A stretch of DNA of 22,599 nt from an uncultured Oscillospiraceae bacterium (GCA_900552115.1 URYP01000031.1:1-22599); one strand, 5' to 3'; positions 14,031 to 21,035 are shown, numbered from the stretch's first letter. The notes: a model not told the origin generated them from the sequence alone. A program made the numbers and translations.

Positions 14031-15917
14031 ATGAAATTTTCAGCAGGAGAATACGACGTAGCGGTCATCGGCGCCGGCCATGCCGGGATCGAGGCGGCGC
14101 TGGCCGCCGCGCGGCTGGGATGCCGCGCCGTGATTTTTACCATCAATCTGGACTGGGTGGGCAATATGCCCTGCAATCCCTGCATCGGCGGTACCGCCAA
14201 GGGGCATCTGGTGCGCGAAATTGACGCGCTGGGCGGCGAAATGGGCCGGGCTGCCGACGCGACGCTGCTGCAGTCCCGTATGCTGAACCGGGGCAAAGGC
14301 CCGGCGGTGCATTCCCTGCGGGCCCAGATAGACCGGCGGGATTACTCAGCGTATATGAAGCAGGCGCTGGAAACCACGCCCGGCCTGCATATCCGGCAGG
14401 GGGAAATCGTCGCACTGCGGCGGGAGGAGGACGACCGCTACGTCCTTACCACCCGCCTGGAGGCGGAGTACCGCGCGAAAACCGTGATCCTGGCGACCGG
14501 TACTTTTTTGAAAGGCCGCATTTTCGTTGGTGACGTCAGTTACGAGGGCGGACCGGATGGTATGTTCGCTGCCACCGGCCTGACGCAGTCCCTGCTGGAG
14601 CTGGGGATATCCCTGCGGCGGTTCAAAACCGGCACACCGGCGCGGGTGCTGCGCTCGAGCGTGCGTTTCGACGGCTTGGAGGAGCAGCCCGGTGACGAGC
14701 CGGTCGTTCCTTTTTCCTTTGAAACGGACCAGGAGCTGCAAAACCGCTGCGACTGCCATATTACTTGGACAAATGAAGACACCAAGCGGGTTATTCTCGA
14801 CAATCTCCACCGTTCTCCGCTGTATGGTGGAAAAATTGAGGGCGTGGGGCCGCGTTACTGCCCCAGCATCGAGGATAAAATGGTGCGGTTCGCGGATAAG
14901 GAGCGGCATCAGGTGTTCATAGAACCCTGCGGCCTGCATACTGAGGAAATGTATTTACAGGGGCTGTCCTCCTCCCTGCCGGAGGATGTGCAGCTCGCTT
15001 TCCTGCACACCATACCGGGGCTGGAGGAGGTGCAGGTGATGCGCCCCGCCTACGCCATCGAGTACGACTGCTGCGATCCGTTGCAGCTCGCGCCGACGCT
15101 GGAGTTCCTGGAACAGCCCGGCTTGTACGGCGCGGGACAGTTTAACGGCAGTTCCGGATATGAGGAGGCCGCCGCGCAGGGACTGGTGGCCGGCGTCAAC
15201 GCGGCCCTCAAGATCATGGGTCGGGACCCCATGATCCTTGACCGGGCGGATGGATACATCGGGACTCTGGTTGACGATTTGGTGACAAAGGGCTGTACCG
15301 ACCCCTACCGCATGATGACCTCCCGCTCGGAATACCGGCTGGTGCTGCGGCAGGACAACGCCGATGAACGCCTGACCCCTATCGGGCGCAGAGCCGGTTT
15401 GGTGGATGATGCGCGCTGGGCGCATTTCACGGCGCGGCAGGCGGCCAAACGCGCGGAACGGGAACGCCTGCGGAGCACGGTAATCCCTCCGTCGGCAGAA
15501 GTCAACGCTTTGCTGGCCGCCTGCTCCACCACGCCGATACAAACCGGCGTGCGGCTGGAGGAGCTGCTCCGCCGTCCGCAGCTCGGTTACGAAAACCTGG
15601 CGCCCATCGATTCGGCGAGGCCGGAGCTGCCGGCCCTGGTGCGCGAGCAGGTAGAGGTGGAGATCAAATATGAGGGCTACATCCGGCGGCAGCAGGCCAT
15701 GATCGACGAAATGAGGCGGCTGGAAAACCGCCTGCTGCCGAAGGAAACCGATTATGCCGCCATCACCGGACTGCGGAAAGAGGCCCAGGAAAAGCTGATG
15801 CGGGTGCGCCCGCGCAGCGTGGGACAGGCCTCCCGCATCAGCGGCGTCAGCCCGGCGGATATCGCGGTGCTGATTGTCTGGCTGAACCAGAAAACGGAGG
15901 GACAGGCCCATGATTGA
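14031..15917 (+). CDS. mnmG: tRNA uridine-5-carboxymethylaminomethyl modification enzyme MnmG (GidA)
   Basis: MnmG is an FAD enzyme that works with MnmE to install the (carboxymethyl)aminomethyl group on the wobble uridine of certain tRNAs. The 628-residue protein begins with the dinucleotide-binding motif VIGAGHAGIEAA (12-23) and has the family signatures GNMPCNPCIGGTAKGHLVREIDALGG and RYCPSIEDKMVRF. The C-terminal helical domain that contacts MnmE and tRNA is intact, including IKYEGYIRRQ. Length is normal. mnmE, its usual upstream neighbour, is absent from the window; here mnmG follows gyrA instead. It overlaps rsmG by 8 bases. Confidence 0.98.
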   Translation: MKFSAGEYDVAVIGAGHAGIEAALAAARLGCRAVIFTINLDWVGNMPCNPCIGGTAKGHLVREIDALGGEMGRAADATLLQSRMLNRGKGPAVHSLRAQIDRRDYSAYMKQALETTPGLHIRQGEIVALRREEDDRYVLTTRLEAEYRAKTVILATGTFLKGRIFVGDVSYEGGPDGMFAATGLTQSLLELGISLRRFKTGTPARVLRSSVRFDGLEEQPGDEPVVPFSFETDQELQNRCDCHITWTNEDTKRVILDNLHRSPLYGGKIEGVGPRYCPSIEDKMVRFADKERHQVFIEPCGLHTEEMYLQGLSSSLPEDVQLAFLHTIPGLEEVQVMRPAYAIEYDCCDPLQLAPTLEFLEQPGLYGAGQFNGSSGYEEAAAQGLVAGVNAALKIMGRDPMILDRADGYIGTLVDDLVTKGCTDPYRMMTSRSEYRLVLRQDNADERLTPIGRRAGLVDDARWAHFTARQAAKRAERERLRSTVIPPSAEVNALLAACSTTPIQTGVRLEELLRRPQLGYENLAPIDSARPELPALVREQVEVEIKYEGYIRRQQAMIDEMRRLENRLLPKETDYAAITGLRKEAQEKLMRVRPRSVGQASRISGVSPADIAVLIVWLNQKTEGQAHD

Positions 15918-16638
15918 TACGCAGCGCCTCATCCGCTACGCCGCCGGGTACGGGGTGACTGTGTCCCCCGAGGCAGCGGAAAAATACGCTCGCTACGCCT
16001 GGCTGTTGGTCGAGTGGAACCAGAAAATGAACCTCACCGCCATTACCGACCCGGAGGGGATGCTGGTGAAGCATTTCCTCGATAGCCTGACCGCCGCGCC
16101 CCTGCTGCCGGACGGCCCCTGCCGCCTGATCGACGTGGGCACCGGGGCCGGGTTCCCCGGCGTGCCGCTGGCCATTTTGCGGCCGGATATCGAGCTGACC
16201 CTGCTGGACAGCCTGCAAAAACGGCTGACCTTTCTCGAAACCCTGTGCCACGAGCTGGGCCTGCCCGTCACGCTGATACACGCCCGCGCCGAGGAGGGCG
16301 GCCGGCAGGCGACGCTGCGGGAACGGTTTGATGTGGCGACGGCGCGGGCGGTGGCCTCCCTGCCGGTGCTGGCGGAATACTGCCTGCCCTTTGTGAAACC
16401 CGGCGGGCGGTTTATCGCCCTCAAGGGGCCGGATGCCGATAAAGAGCTGGAGGCCGCCCAAAAAGCGGTAGCCTTGCTGGGCGGGCGGACACACAGCGCC
16501 GAAACGGTGACCCTGCCGAATGATCCCGCTTTTACGGGAGAACGCGGGCAGCGGCGCCTGATTTTGATCGACAAAATAGCACCCACCCCGCAAAAATACC
16601 CCCGTCCCTCAGCAAAAATCGCAAAACAACCGCTTTAA
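15910..16638 (+). CDS. rsmG: 16S rRNA (guanine-N7) methyltransferase RsmG (GidB)
   Basis: RsmG methylates N7 of a guanine (G527 in E. coli numbering) in 16S rRNA using S-adenosylmethionine. The protein shows WNQKMNLTAITDPEGMLVKHFLDSL, the SAM-binding loop IDVGTGAGFPGVPLAI, and LLDSLQKRLTFLE, all family hallmarks. At 242 residues it has a slightly long basic tail (TPQKYPRPSAKIAKQPL) beyond the usual end. The start overlaps mnmG, implying translational coupling, as in most bacteria that have the gidA-gidB pair. Confidence 0.97.
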   Translation: MIDTQRLIRYAAGYGVTVSPEAAEKYARYAWLLVEWNQKMNLTAITDPEGMLVKHFLDSLTAAPLLPDGPCRLIDVGTGAGFPGVPLAILRPDIELTLLDSLQKRLTFLETLCHELGLPVTLIHARAEEGGRQATLRERFDVATARAVASLPVLAEYCLPFVKPGGRFIALKGPDADKELEAAQKAVALLGGRTHSAETVTLPNDPAFTGERGQRRLILIDKIAPTPQKYPRPSAKIAKQPL

Positions 16639-16718
16639 CTGCCGTTTGCCGACAGCCGCATTCCGACAGACAAGCCCCGGCGTTTGTCGTATGATACTCC
16701 CTGAAAGGATGTGTCGGT

Positions 16719-17549
16719 ATGTGGGGAAAGGACAGGCAGGCGCCGCGCTATAAGAGTCAGGGTCGGGTATGGCTGATTCCGGTACGGGAAATCCGCTCCA
16801 GCCCCACGCAGACGCGGCGGGAATACGCCTATGACAAACTGTTGGAGCTGGCTCAGAGCATCAGTGAAAATGGACTGCTGAATCCGCTGACCGTTACCTT
16901 TGAGGGAGACTGGCCGGTGCTGATCGCCGGACAGCGGCGGCTGCGGGCGGCCAAAATCGCCGGCCTGCGGGAGGTGCCCTGCCTGGTGGTACAGACCGAC
17001 CGCTTGCGAACGGCCGTGATGTCGCTGGTGGAAAACCTGCAGCGGGAAAACCTCAACTGTTTTGAGGAAGCCGCCGGCATCCGGGAGCTGATCCGGCAGT
17101 TCCAGCTCACGCAGGAGGAAACGGCGCGCATGCTCGGCTGCTCCCAGCCGGCCGTGGCCAACAAGCTGCGGCTGTTAAAGCTCTCCCAGCGGGAACAGGC
17201 GCTCCTGATCGAAAACGGCTTTAGCGAGCGCCACGCGCGGGCGCTTCTGAAAATAGAAGACGAAACCGAGCGCGCCGCCCTGCTGGAGCGGATGATTGCT
17301 GAGCATTGGACAGTGGCGCAGACCGAAAAACGGACCGAGAAGCCGGTCGCGGAAAAACCGGCGACCCGTCCTCCCGCGCCGCTGGTCAAGGATATGCGGC
17401 TGTTTTTCAACACCCTCAACCACGCGGTGGAAACCATGCGGCGCAGCGGTATTGAAGCGCAGATTCAGCAGACGGAACAGGACGACTTTATGGAGCTGAC
17501 GGTGCGGATTCCCAAAATGACGGTGGCGGCGCAGCCGCATACGGCGTAA
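16719..17549 (+). CDS. noc: Nucleoid occlusion protein Noc (ParB/Spo0J family)
   Basis: ParB-family CTPases clamp onto DNA at palindromic sites. Noc, the paralogue next to rsmG in Firmicutes, stops division over the chromosome. The 276-residue protein has the ParB N-terminal domain with GQRRLRAAKIAG (the CTP-binding 'GERRxRA' box) and ENLQRENLNCFEEA, then a helix-turn-helix (TQEETARMLGCSQPAVANKL, about 131-150), and a C-terminal dimerisation part, DMRLFFNTLNHAVETMRRSGI, typical of Noc. The long amphipathic membrane-binding N-terminus of Bacillus Noc is not evident: only ~14 basic residues (MWGKDRQAPRYKSQ) precede the ParB domain. No parA follows, which also favours Noc over Spo0J. AAAGGA lies ~10 bases before the ATG. 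Confidence 0.88.
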   Translation: MWGKDRQAPRYKSQGRVWLIPVREIRSSPTQTRREYAYDKLLELAQSISENGLLNPLTVTFEGDWPVLIAGQRRLRAAKIAGLREVPCLVVQTDRLRTAVMSLVENLQRENLNCFEEAAGIRELIRQFQLTQEETARMLGCSQPAVANKLRLLKLSQREQALLIENGFSERHARALLKIEDETERAALLERMIAEHWTVAQTEKRTEKPVAEKPATRPPAPLVKDMRLFFNTLNHAVETMRRSGIEAQIQQTEQDDFMELTVRIPKMTVAAQPHTA

Positions 17550-17558
17550 GGAGACATC

Positions 17559-18071
17559 ATGAACATACGACAGGCGACCCCGGCGGATGCCGATGCCATA
17601 TATACACTGGTAAAAACCGCGTTTGAGACCGCACAGGTGAAAGACGGAACCGAACAGGATTTTGTTTTGAAGCTGCGCGCCGGCAGCGGCTTCCTCCCCG
17701 ATTTGGAGCTGGTGGCGGAGGAGGATGGCCGGCTGTGCGGGCATATTATGTTCACCCGACAGCGGGTGGACACCCAAACCGGCCCGTGGGAGGGCCTGCT
17801 GCTCGCTCCGTTGTGTGTGGAGCTGTCCCAACGGGGTCAGGGGCTGGGCGGCCGGCTGATACAGGAAGGGTTCCGACGGGCACGGGAAAAGGGCTGGGGC
17901 GCGGTGTTTCTGGTGGGAAATCCCGCCTATTACAAACGTTTCGGGTTCCGCGTTTCCGCGGATTACGGTATCCGCAACACAAACGGTATCGAAGACCGGT
18001 ATGTGCAGGCATGCGAATTGTCGCCAGGTGCACTGGCCGGCAGGGCGGGAACCCTGGAACTGGCGGAATAA
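17559..18071 (+). CDS. GNAT-family N-acetyltransferase (YhbS-like)
   Basis: The 170-residue protein begins MNIRQATPADADAIYTLVKTAF, has the acetyl-CoA-binding loop QRGQGLGGRLI (motif A, R/Q-x-x-G-x-G), and ends with VFLVGNPAYYKRFGF, the YhbS-type motif. It would acetylate a small molecule or protein; the substrate is unknown. It begins nine bases after noc with an AAGGAG ribosome site and ends at a strong terminator, so it is the last gene of the mnmG-rsmG-noc unit. Confidence 0.88.
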   Translation: MNIRQATPADADAIYTLVKTAFETAQVKDGTEQDFVLKLRAGSGFLPDLELVAEEDGRLCGHIMFTRQRVDTQTGPWEGLLLAPLCVELSQRGQGLGGRLIQEGFRRAREKGWGAVFLVGNPAYYKRFGFRVSADYGIRNTNGIEDRYVQACELSPGALAGRAGTLELAE

Positions 18072-18077
18072 AAACGA

Positions 18078-18109
18078 AACCCGTGCAGGGAATCCTGCAC
18101 GGGTTTTTT
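18078..18109 (+). terminator. Rho-independent terminator after the GNAT gene
   Basis: AACCCGTGCAGG and CCTGCACGGGTT form a perfect 12-bp stem with a GAAT loop, followed by a T-run. It also lies downstream of the opposing membrane-protein gene and may stop transcription from both sides. Confidence 0.92.
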
Positions 18110-18130
18110 GACGGCGCACATAGACTGTGT

Positions 18131-18436
18131 TTAACAGGCCGGGGAATGCATGGTCAGTGCGCCGAAACAATAAACGATCGAAAAACCGACCGCAAAAAGA
18201 ACGACGACGGCAAGCAGAAGTAAGGCGGGTGCGAGGGGAGCGGGTTTTATTTTCCAAAGATGAATCAGGCAGTTTATAAAAAGAATGCCAACCAAACTTC
18301 CAATGAAAGCGGAAAGCAGAGGCCAAAAACTTCCGCCGTTTAGGGAGCAGACGTTCATCCACATGGATAGCAAGTAGGCGGAAACAAGGAAAACCAGGAG
18401 CGCAATTTTAACATACAGTTTTTTTAACTTTGTCAT
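18131..18436 (-). CDS. Small three-helix membrane protein of unknown function
   Basis: I do not recognise this 101-residue protein. It begins MTKLKKLYVK, has three hydrophobic segments at about 8-28, 38-60 and 67-93, and lacks obvious functional motifs; four cysteines are scattered through it. The ATG at 18436 has GGTGAGGA just upstream, and a clear promoter with a hexamer-repeat operator lies 25-75 bases further up. The dedicated, apparently regulated promoter supports it as a real gene. It is leftward, against the direction of the core genes, and has no partner gene. Confidence 0.7.
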   Translation of the reverse strand: MTKLKKLYVKIALLVFLVSAYLLSMWMNVCSLNGGSFWPLLSAFIGSLVGILFINCLIHLWKIKPAPLAPALLLLAVVVLFAVGFSIVYCFGALTMHSPAC

Positions 18437-18460
18437 ATCCTCACCCGTTCCCCGAAAATT

Positions 18461-18484
18461 GTATACGTATACGTATAAGTATAC
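18461..18484. repeat. Four tandem GTATAM hexamers, likely operator
   Basis: GTATAC-GTATAC-GTATAA-GTATAC run back to back. GTATAC is itself a palindrome, so the tract is nearly self-complementary. It overlaps the predicted start site and touches the -10 box of the promoter at 18483-18511, where a repressor would block transcription. No regulator gene lies beside it. Confidence 0.6.
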
Positions 18485-18511
18485 TATATAGCCGATAGGC
18501 CGGCTCGTCAA
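18483..18511 (-). promoter_or_regulatory. Sigma-A-type promoter for the small membrane protein
   Basis: On the minus strand TTGACG (18506-18511) and TATAGT (18483-18488) are separated by 17 bases, close to consensus. The start would be near 18476, inside the GTATAM tract. Confidence 0.7.
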
Positions 18512-18584
18512 CGGAAGACAGGCGGCGCAGCATGAATAAAATCCTGACAAAGTGTTTGATTTTTACACATTTGCCATTTTTTAC

Positions 18585-18612
18585 TTGACTTACTATGGAG
18601 CAGTGGTATAAT
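18585..18612 (+). promoter_or_regulatory. Sigma-A-type promoter of the structured RNA locus
   Basis: TTGACT (18585-18590) and TATAAT (18607-18612) are 16 bases apart, in locally AT-rich DNA. The predicted start, near 18619, opens into a long GC-rich interval without a convincing gene. It faces away from the leftward membrane-protein promoter. Confidence 0.7.
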
Positions 18613-18614
18613 TT

Positions 18615-18641
18615 ACCTAAAGCCTAAGTTACACTTTAGGT
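18615..18641. repeat. 8-bp inverted repeat at the predicted RNA start
   Basis: ACCTAAAG (18615-18622) and CTTTAGGT (18634-18641) are perfectly complementary around an 11-base loop. Because the left arm overlaps the predicted +1, this may be an operator; if transcription starts a few bases earlier, it is the 5' stem of the RNA. Confidence 0.55.
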
Positions 18642-18644
18642 ATG

Positions 18645-18741
18645 CCAAAAGGATGCATGACGATGATAGATACCGCAACATAACGGAACCTCCCAAGCCT
18701 TGATGATTTAAGGCGATACCAAAACATAAAAAGTACCGTTG
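18645..18741 (+). repeat. 97-bp direct repeat, copy 1
   Basis: This runs from CCAAAAGG to CCGTTG and matches copy 2 without gaps at 94 of 97 positions. It can form an outer stem AACGG/CCGTT (18682-18686/18736-18740) enclosing a hairpin GCCTT/AAGGC (18697-18701/18710-18714). A tiny frame (18657-18683, ATG to TAA, eight codons) precedes the structure; its ribosome-site-like stretch is AAGGATG. Confidence 0.85.
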
Positions 18742-19046
18742 GGCAACACATCCGAGCGCCGCCGGTGGCGGATACAGCGAGGATTTGTTGGCGCCGTGGT
18801 CGGCGAGCGGCAGAACGCGACAGCGTTCCAGCCGGAGCCGGGTACCACAAGGGGGAACAAACCGGATGGTTTGAGCCATTTTCATCTTGGCCAGTGGCGG
18901 AGAAAGGGAGAAAATGGTGGGCGCATAGAAGCGCTAACCCTGAGCAGAAGAATCCCGACAGGGATTCTTCAAATGGCTTCGGTCGTCAGACCGAAGACTA
19001 TGCGGTAAGAGGGCCGCCCGCCCAGCAGATTATTATATAGAAACTA

Positions 19047-19143
19047 CCAAAAGGAGGCATGACGATGATGGATACCGCAACATAACGGAACCTCCCAAGC
19101 CTTGATGATTTAAGGCGACACCAAAACATAAAAAGTACCGTTG
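19047..19143 (+). repeat. 97-bp direct repeat, copy 2
   Basis: This copy lies exactly 402 bp after copy 1 and differs at 19056 (G for T), 19070 (G for A) and 19119 (C for T). The G at 19056 creates a full AAGGAGG, seven bases before an in-frame ATG of the same eight-codon frame (19059-19085, ending MMDTAT). The AACGG/CCGTT outer stem and the GCCTT/AAGGC hairpin are kept. CCTCCC inside the module could pair with the AAGGAGG. Confidence 0.85.
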
Positions 19144-19956
19144 AGGGAGAATCGTGCCGACACACGACTCAACCTTGGTTTAGGTGTCTACGGCACCCTA
19201 CCCACCCGGGAACCCCCGGCTCAACGGCATGGACAGGATACCACATATTTTCTCTTGATGCAAGCGGCCTTTTTACACACGCGGGCGGTTAGCGACGTTT
19301 CGCGGGCGGGAAAAGGCGCATCCCCTCTTTGCGGCGGCGCGAAACGCCGGCGTGGGGAGTCCCTCCCGGATCCCCGGGAGACAGCCCGCCATGAGGCGGC
19401 TGTGTGCGGATGGGAACACCGTCCGCAGGGGCAGATGGTTACCAGACGTCTGGAGACAAGCCTATGAGAAAAAGGCGATGGAATCCGCCATGTCGAAAGC
19501 GGGGCAGACCGGACACGTGAATATAGAAACAGACGGACGCCGTCCGCGCCAAAGGCATCCTTGCGTTTGGCGTAAGGCGAGCCGTCTCGACGCAACGTCG
19601 ACTATAGCCGCGCTGGTGTGTAGGGGAACAAGGGCTTTCCAATGGAAAGGCCAGGGACGGGCGAATGGCCGGTCCCGCACCTGCACAGCGCGGCTTTTTA
19701 TGTGGAGGCGGGAGGTTGGAAAAACGGTAACCGTTATTCCCCCGGGCCGGGCGCGGGCGGCTGGGCAAAGTCCCGGCTGCCCCGCCCGGAACCGGGCCGT
19801 GACCCCCGCCGCATGGGTTCAGGAGTTTACATATATCCCCGGCAGACGGCCCGAAACCGCAGGCCAGTCAAAGGCACATGGCAAAAGTTTAAGTTCGCGT
19901 TTTTGCCTCTTTCTCGGCTGAGAAAGGAGCGGCCTAAGCAAAACAACATCACAATT

Positions 19957-19992
19957 AAGCCGGGACGACCGATCGGTCGTCCCGGCTTTATA
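19957..19992. terminator. Strong bidirectional terminator at the end of the structured RNA locus
   Basis: AAGCCGGGACGACC and GGTCGTCCCGGCTT form a perfect 14-bp stem with a GATC loop, followed by a short T/A-rich run. It ends the rightward RNA locus and, in reverse, lies ~55 bases beyond the spoIIR stop, where it could end that transcript too (AATTAAGC on the other side gives a weaker T-run). Confidence 0.85.
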
Positions 19993-20042
19993 TTCGGTTA
20001 TTCCCTGCCTGTTTATCCGGCCGCGCCGAAATTGGCGCCAGT

Positions 20043-20654
20043 TTATGCCGTCCACTCCCGGAATTTGTTGCCGATATCCTCCATCCATTCGACCAGCTTA
20101 AACCGCACCTCGTATTTCTGCGGTTTTTCCACGATCTCCTGCTGCGTATCGCTCAGCACGTCGGAGAGGTCGGCCGCGTTATCGGTGGCGCTGGCCACGC
20201 ACAGGGGCGGGAAGGCGACGCACCACCAGTTTTTCCCCGCGCCCTTGCCGATGGTGATTCGCAGCGCGTCGTACATGCCGGCCGGCATGGTGCCGGCGTC
20301 GTATTCCCGCGTTTCAAAATACATGCGGGTTAAACAGGCGGCTACCGGATAATCATAGCCCGCGTCGTAGACCGCTTGCTGCGCCACGCGGTTAATCTCC
20401 TCCAGATGGTCGGCGGCCACGCTTTTGGCGTCGGTCTCCTTGCGCACGCCGTCAAAAATGCCGGCGGCGGTTTCAATCACCGCGTCCCGCACCTTCAGCT
20501 TGAGCTGCTGGTCTTCCTCGGTATCCGAATTGGCAAGCACGTGCAGCCGCAGCACCTGCTGCCGGATCTCGTCGCAGTCATAAGAAAACCCGCACAGGGA
20601 AATAATAAATGTAAGCGCCAATCCAATACTGATTGCCTGAATCCACCGTTTCAT
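20043..20654 (-). CDS. spoIIR: Stage II sporulation protein R
   Basis: SpoIIR is made in the forespore and secreted into the intermembrane space, where it triggers SpoIIGA to cleave pro-sigma-E in the mother cell. The 203-residue protein has an N-terminal hydrophobic export segment (about 4-23), then the family core: LRLHVLANSDTEEDQQLKLKVRDAV, EYDAGTMPAGMYDALRITIG and KNWWCVAFPPLC. It follows a forespore-type promoter (20678-20707) and an AAAGGGG ribosome site. It shows that the organism is, or recently was, a spore former. It is leftward and has no operon partner. Length is normal. Confidence 0.95.
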   Translation of the reverse strand: MKRWIQAISIGLALTFIISLCGFSYDCDEIRQQVLRLHVLANSDTEEDQQLKLKVRDAVIETAAGIFDGVRKETDAKSVAADHLEEINRVAQQAVYDAGYDYPVAACLTRMYFETREYDAGTMPAGMYDALRITIGKGAGKNWWCVAFPPLCVASATDNAADLSDVLSDTQQEIVEKPQKYEVRFKLVEWMEDIGNKFREWTA

Positions 20655-20677
20655 ATGTTCCAGCCCCTTTCGGTTTT

Positions 20678-20707
20678 CAGTATGGGGTTAAAAATTCCAA
20701 AATATAC
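20678..20707 (-). promoter_or_regulatory. Forespore (sigma-F/G-like) promoter for spoIIR
   Basis: On the minus strand GTATA (20703-20707) and CATACTG (20678-20684) are separated by 18 bases, close to Bacillus sigma-G-type elements (-35 TGMATA, -10 CATACTA). spoIIR is sigma-F dependent in Bacillus, and sigma-F and sigma-G overlap in specificity. Confidence 0.55.
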
Positions 20708-20733
20708 CGACGTTATGGAATTTTTAAAAAAGC

Positions 20734-20762
20734 GTATAGTTTGATCAGGTTCACGCATACTA
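20734..20762 (+). promoter_or_regulatory. Forespore (sigma-F/G-like) promoter for the DUF378 gene
   Basis: GTATA (20734-20738) is followed after 17 bases by CATACTA (20756-20762), an exact sigma-G-type -10 box. It points toward the DUF378 gene and diverges from the similar promoter of spoIIR. Confidence 0.55.
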
Positions 20763-20818
20763 AGTCCGCAGCACATCTGCAGAGAACAAGGGGTTTAATC
20801 ATAAGGAGTTGAAACAAT

Positions 20819-21034
20819 ATGCTGAATAAGATTGCCTTGATCCTGACCATCATCGGCGCGCTTAACTGGGGAAGCATCGGCCTGTTCCAGTTCGACGTGG
20901 TCGCGTGGGCGTTCGGGGGAGCGGGTTCCGCCGTCAGCCGGGTTATCTACACCGTCGTGGCGCTGGCCGGCATCTGGTGCATTTCTCTTCTGTTCCGCGA
21001 TACCAGCGACGTGGTGGAAGACCGGGATCGATAA
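20819..21034 (+). CDS. DUF378 (YuzA-like) small membrane protein
   Basis: The 71-residue protein starts MLNKIALILTIIGALNWGSI, whose GALNW motif is the DUF378 signature, and has two membrane helices (about 4-24 and 39-60). Function is unknown in the family. An AAGGAG ribosome site precedes the ATG by ~9 bases. The upstream promoter resembles forespore promoters, suggesting expression during sporulation. A terminator directly follows, so it is monocistronic. Confidence 0.88.
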   Translation: MLNKIALILTIIGALNWGSIGLFQFDVVAWAFGGAGSAVSRVIYTVVALAGIWCISLLFRDTSDVVEDRDR

Positions 21035-21035
21035 G

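Larger units (their letters stand above)
18615..19992 (+). ncRNA. Large structured non-coding RNA locus (family not identified), possibly two related RNAs
   Basis: Between a good promoter and a strong terminator lie ~1.37 kb in which the open frames overlap on both strands, lack ribosome sites and show no protein motif. Instead there are many perfect or near-perfect hairpins. Examples (arm/arm) are 18813-18818/18823-18828 and 18948-18956/18961-18969, both closed by a GACA loop; 18858-18863/18868-18873; 18977-18984/18989-18996; 19363-19369/19374-19380; 19381-19390/19395-19403; 19407-19413/19419-19425; 19559-19565/19571-19577; 19587-19592/19596-19601; 19635-19640/19644-19649; 19654-19662/19668-19676; 19723-19727/19731-19735; 19909-19915/19920-19926. 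A longer-range pairing joins 19297-19304 to 19338-19345. Two 97-bp modules are embedded. The size and hairpin density recall the large 'ornate' RNAs (OLE, GOLLD, ROOL), but I cannot match it to any of them. No tmRNA or RNase P landmarks are present. Confidence 0.6.

Noticed and set aside
16669..16695. Hairpin and TATGAT box upstream of noc as a promoter
   Set aside because: GACAAGC can pair with GTTTGTC and a -10-like box follows, but no acceptable -35 sits at the right distance, so I did not annotate a promoter.
18615..19992. tmRNA, RNase P RNA, group II intron or T-box as explanation of the RNA locus
   Set aside because: I found no tRNA-like end with a CCA-type tail, no RNase P consensus, no intron domain V or reverse transcriptase, and no T-box consensus next to an aminoacyl-tRNA gene.
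18739..20352. Several open frames of 89-236 codons in the structured region
   Set aside because: They overlap each other in different frames and on both strands, lack ribosome sites, are rich in R, G and P as expected from random GC-rich DNA, and run through the perfect hairpins and the terminator.
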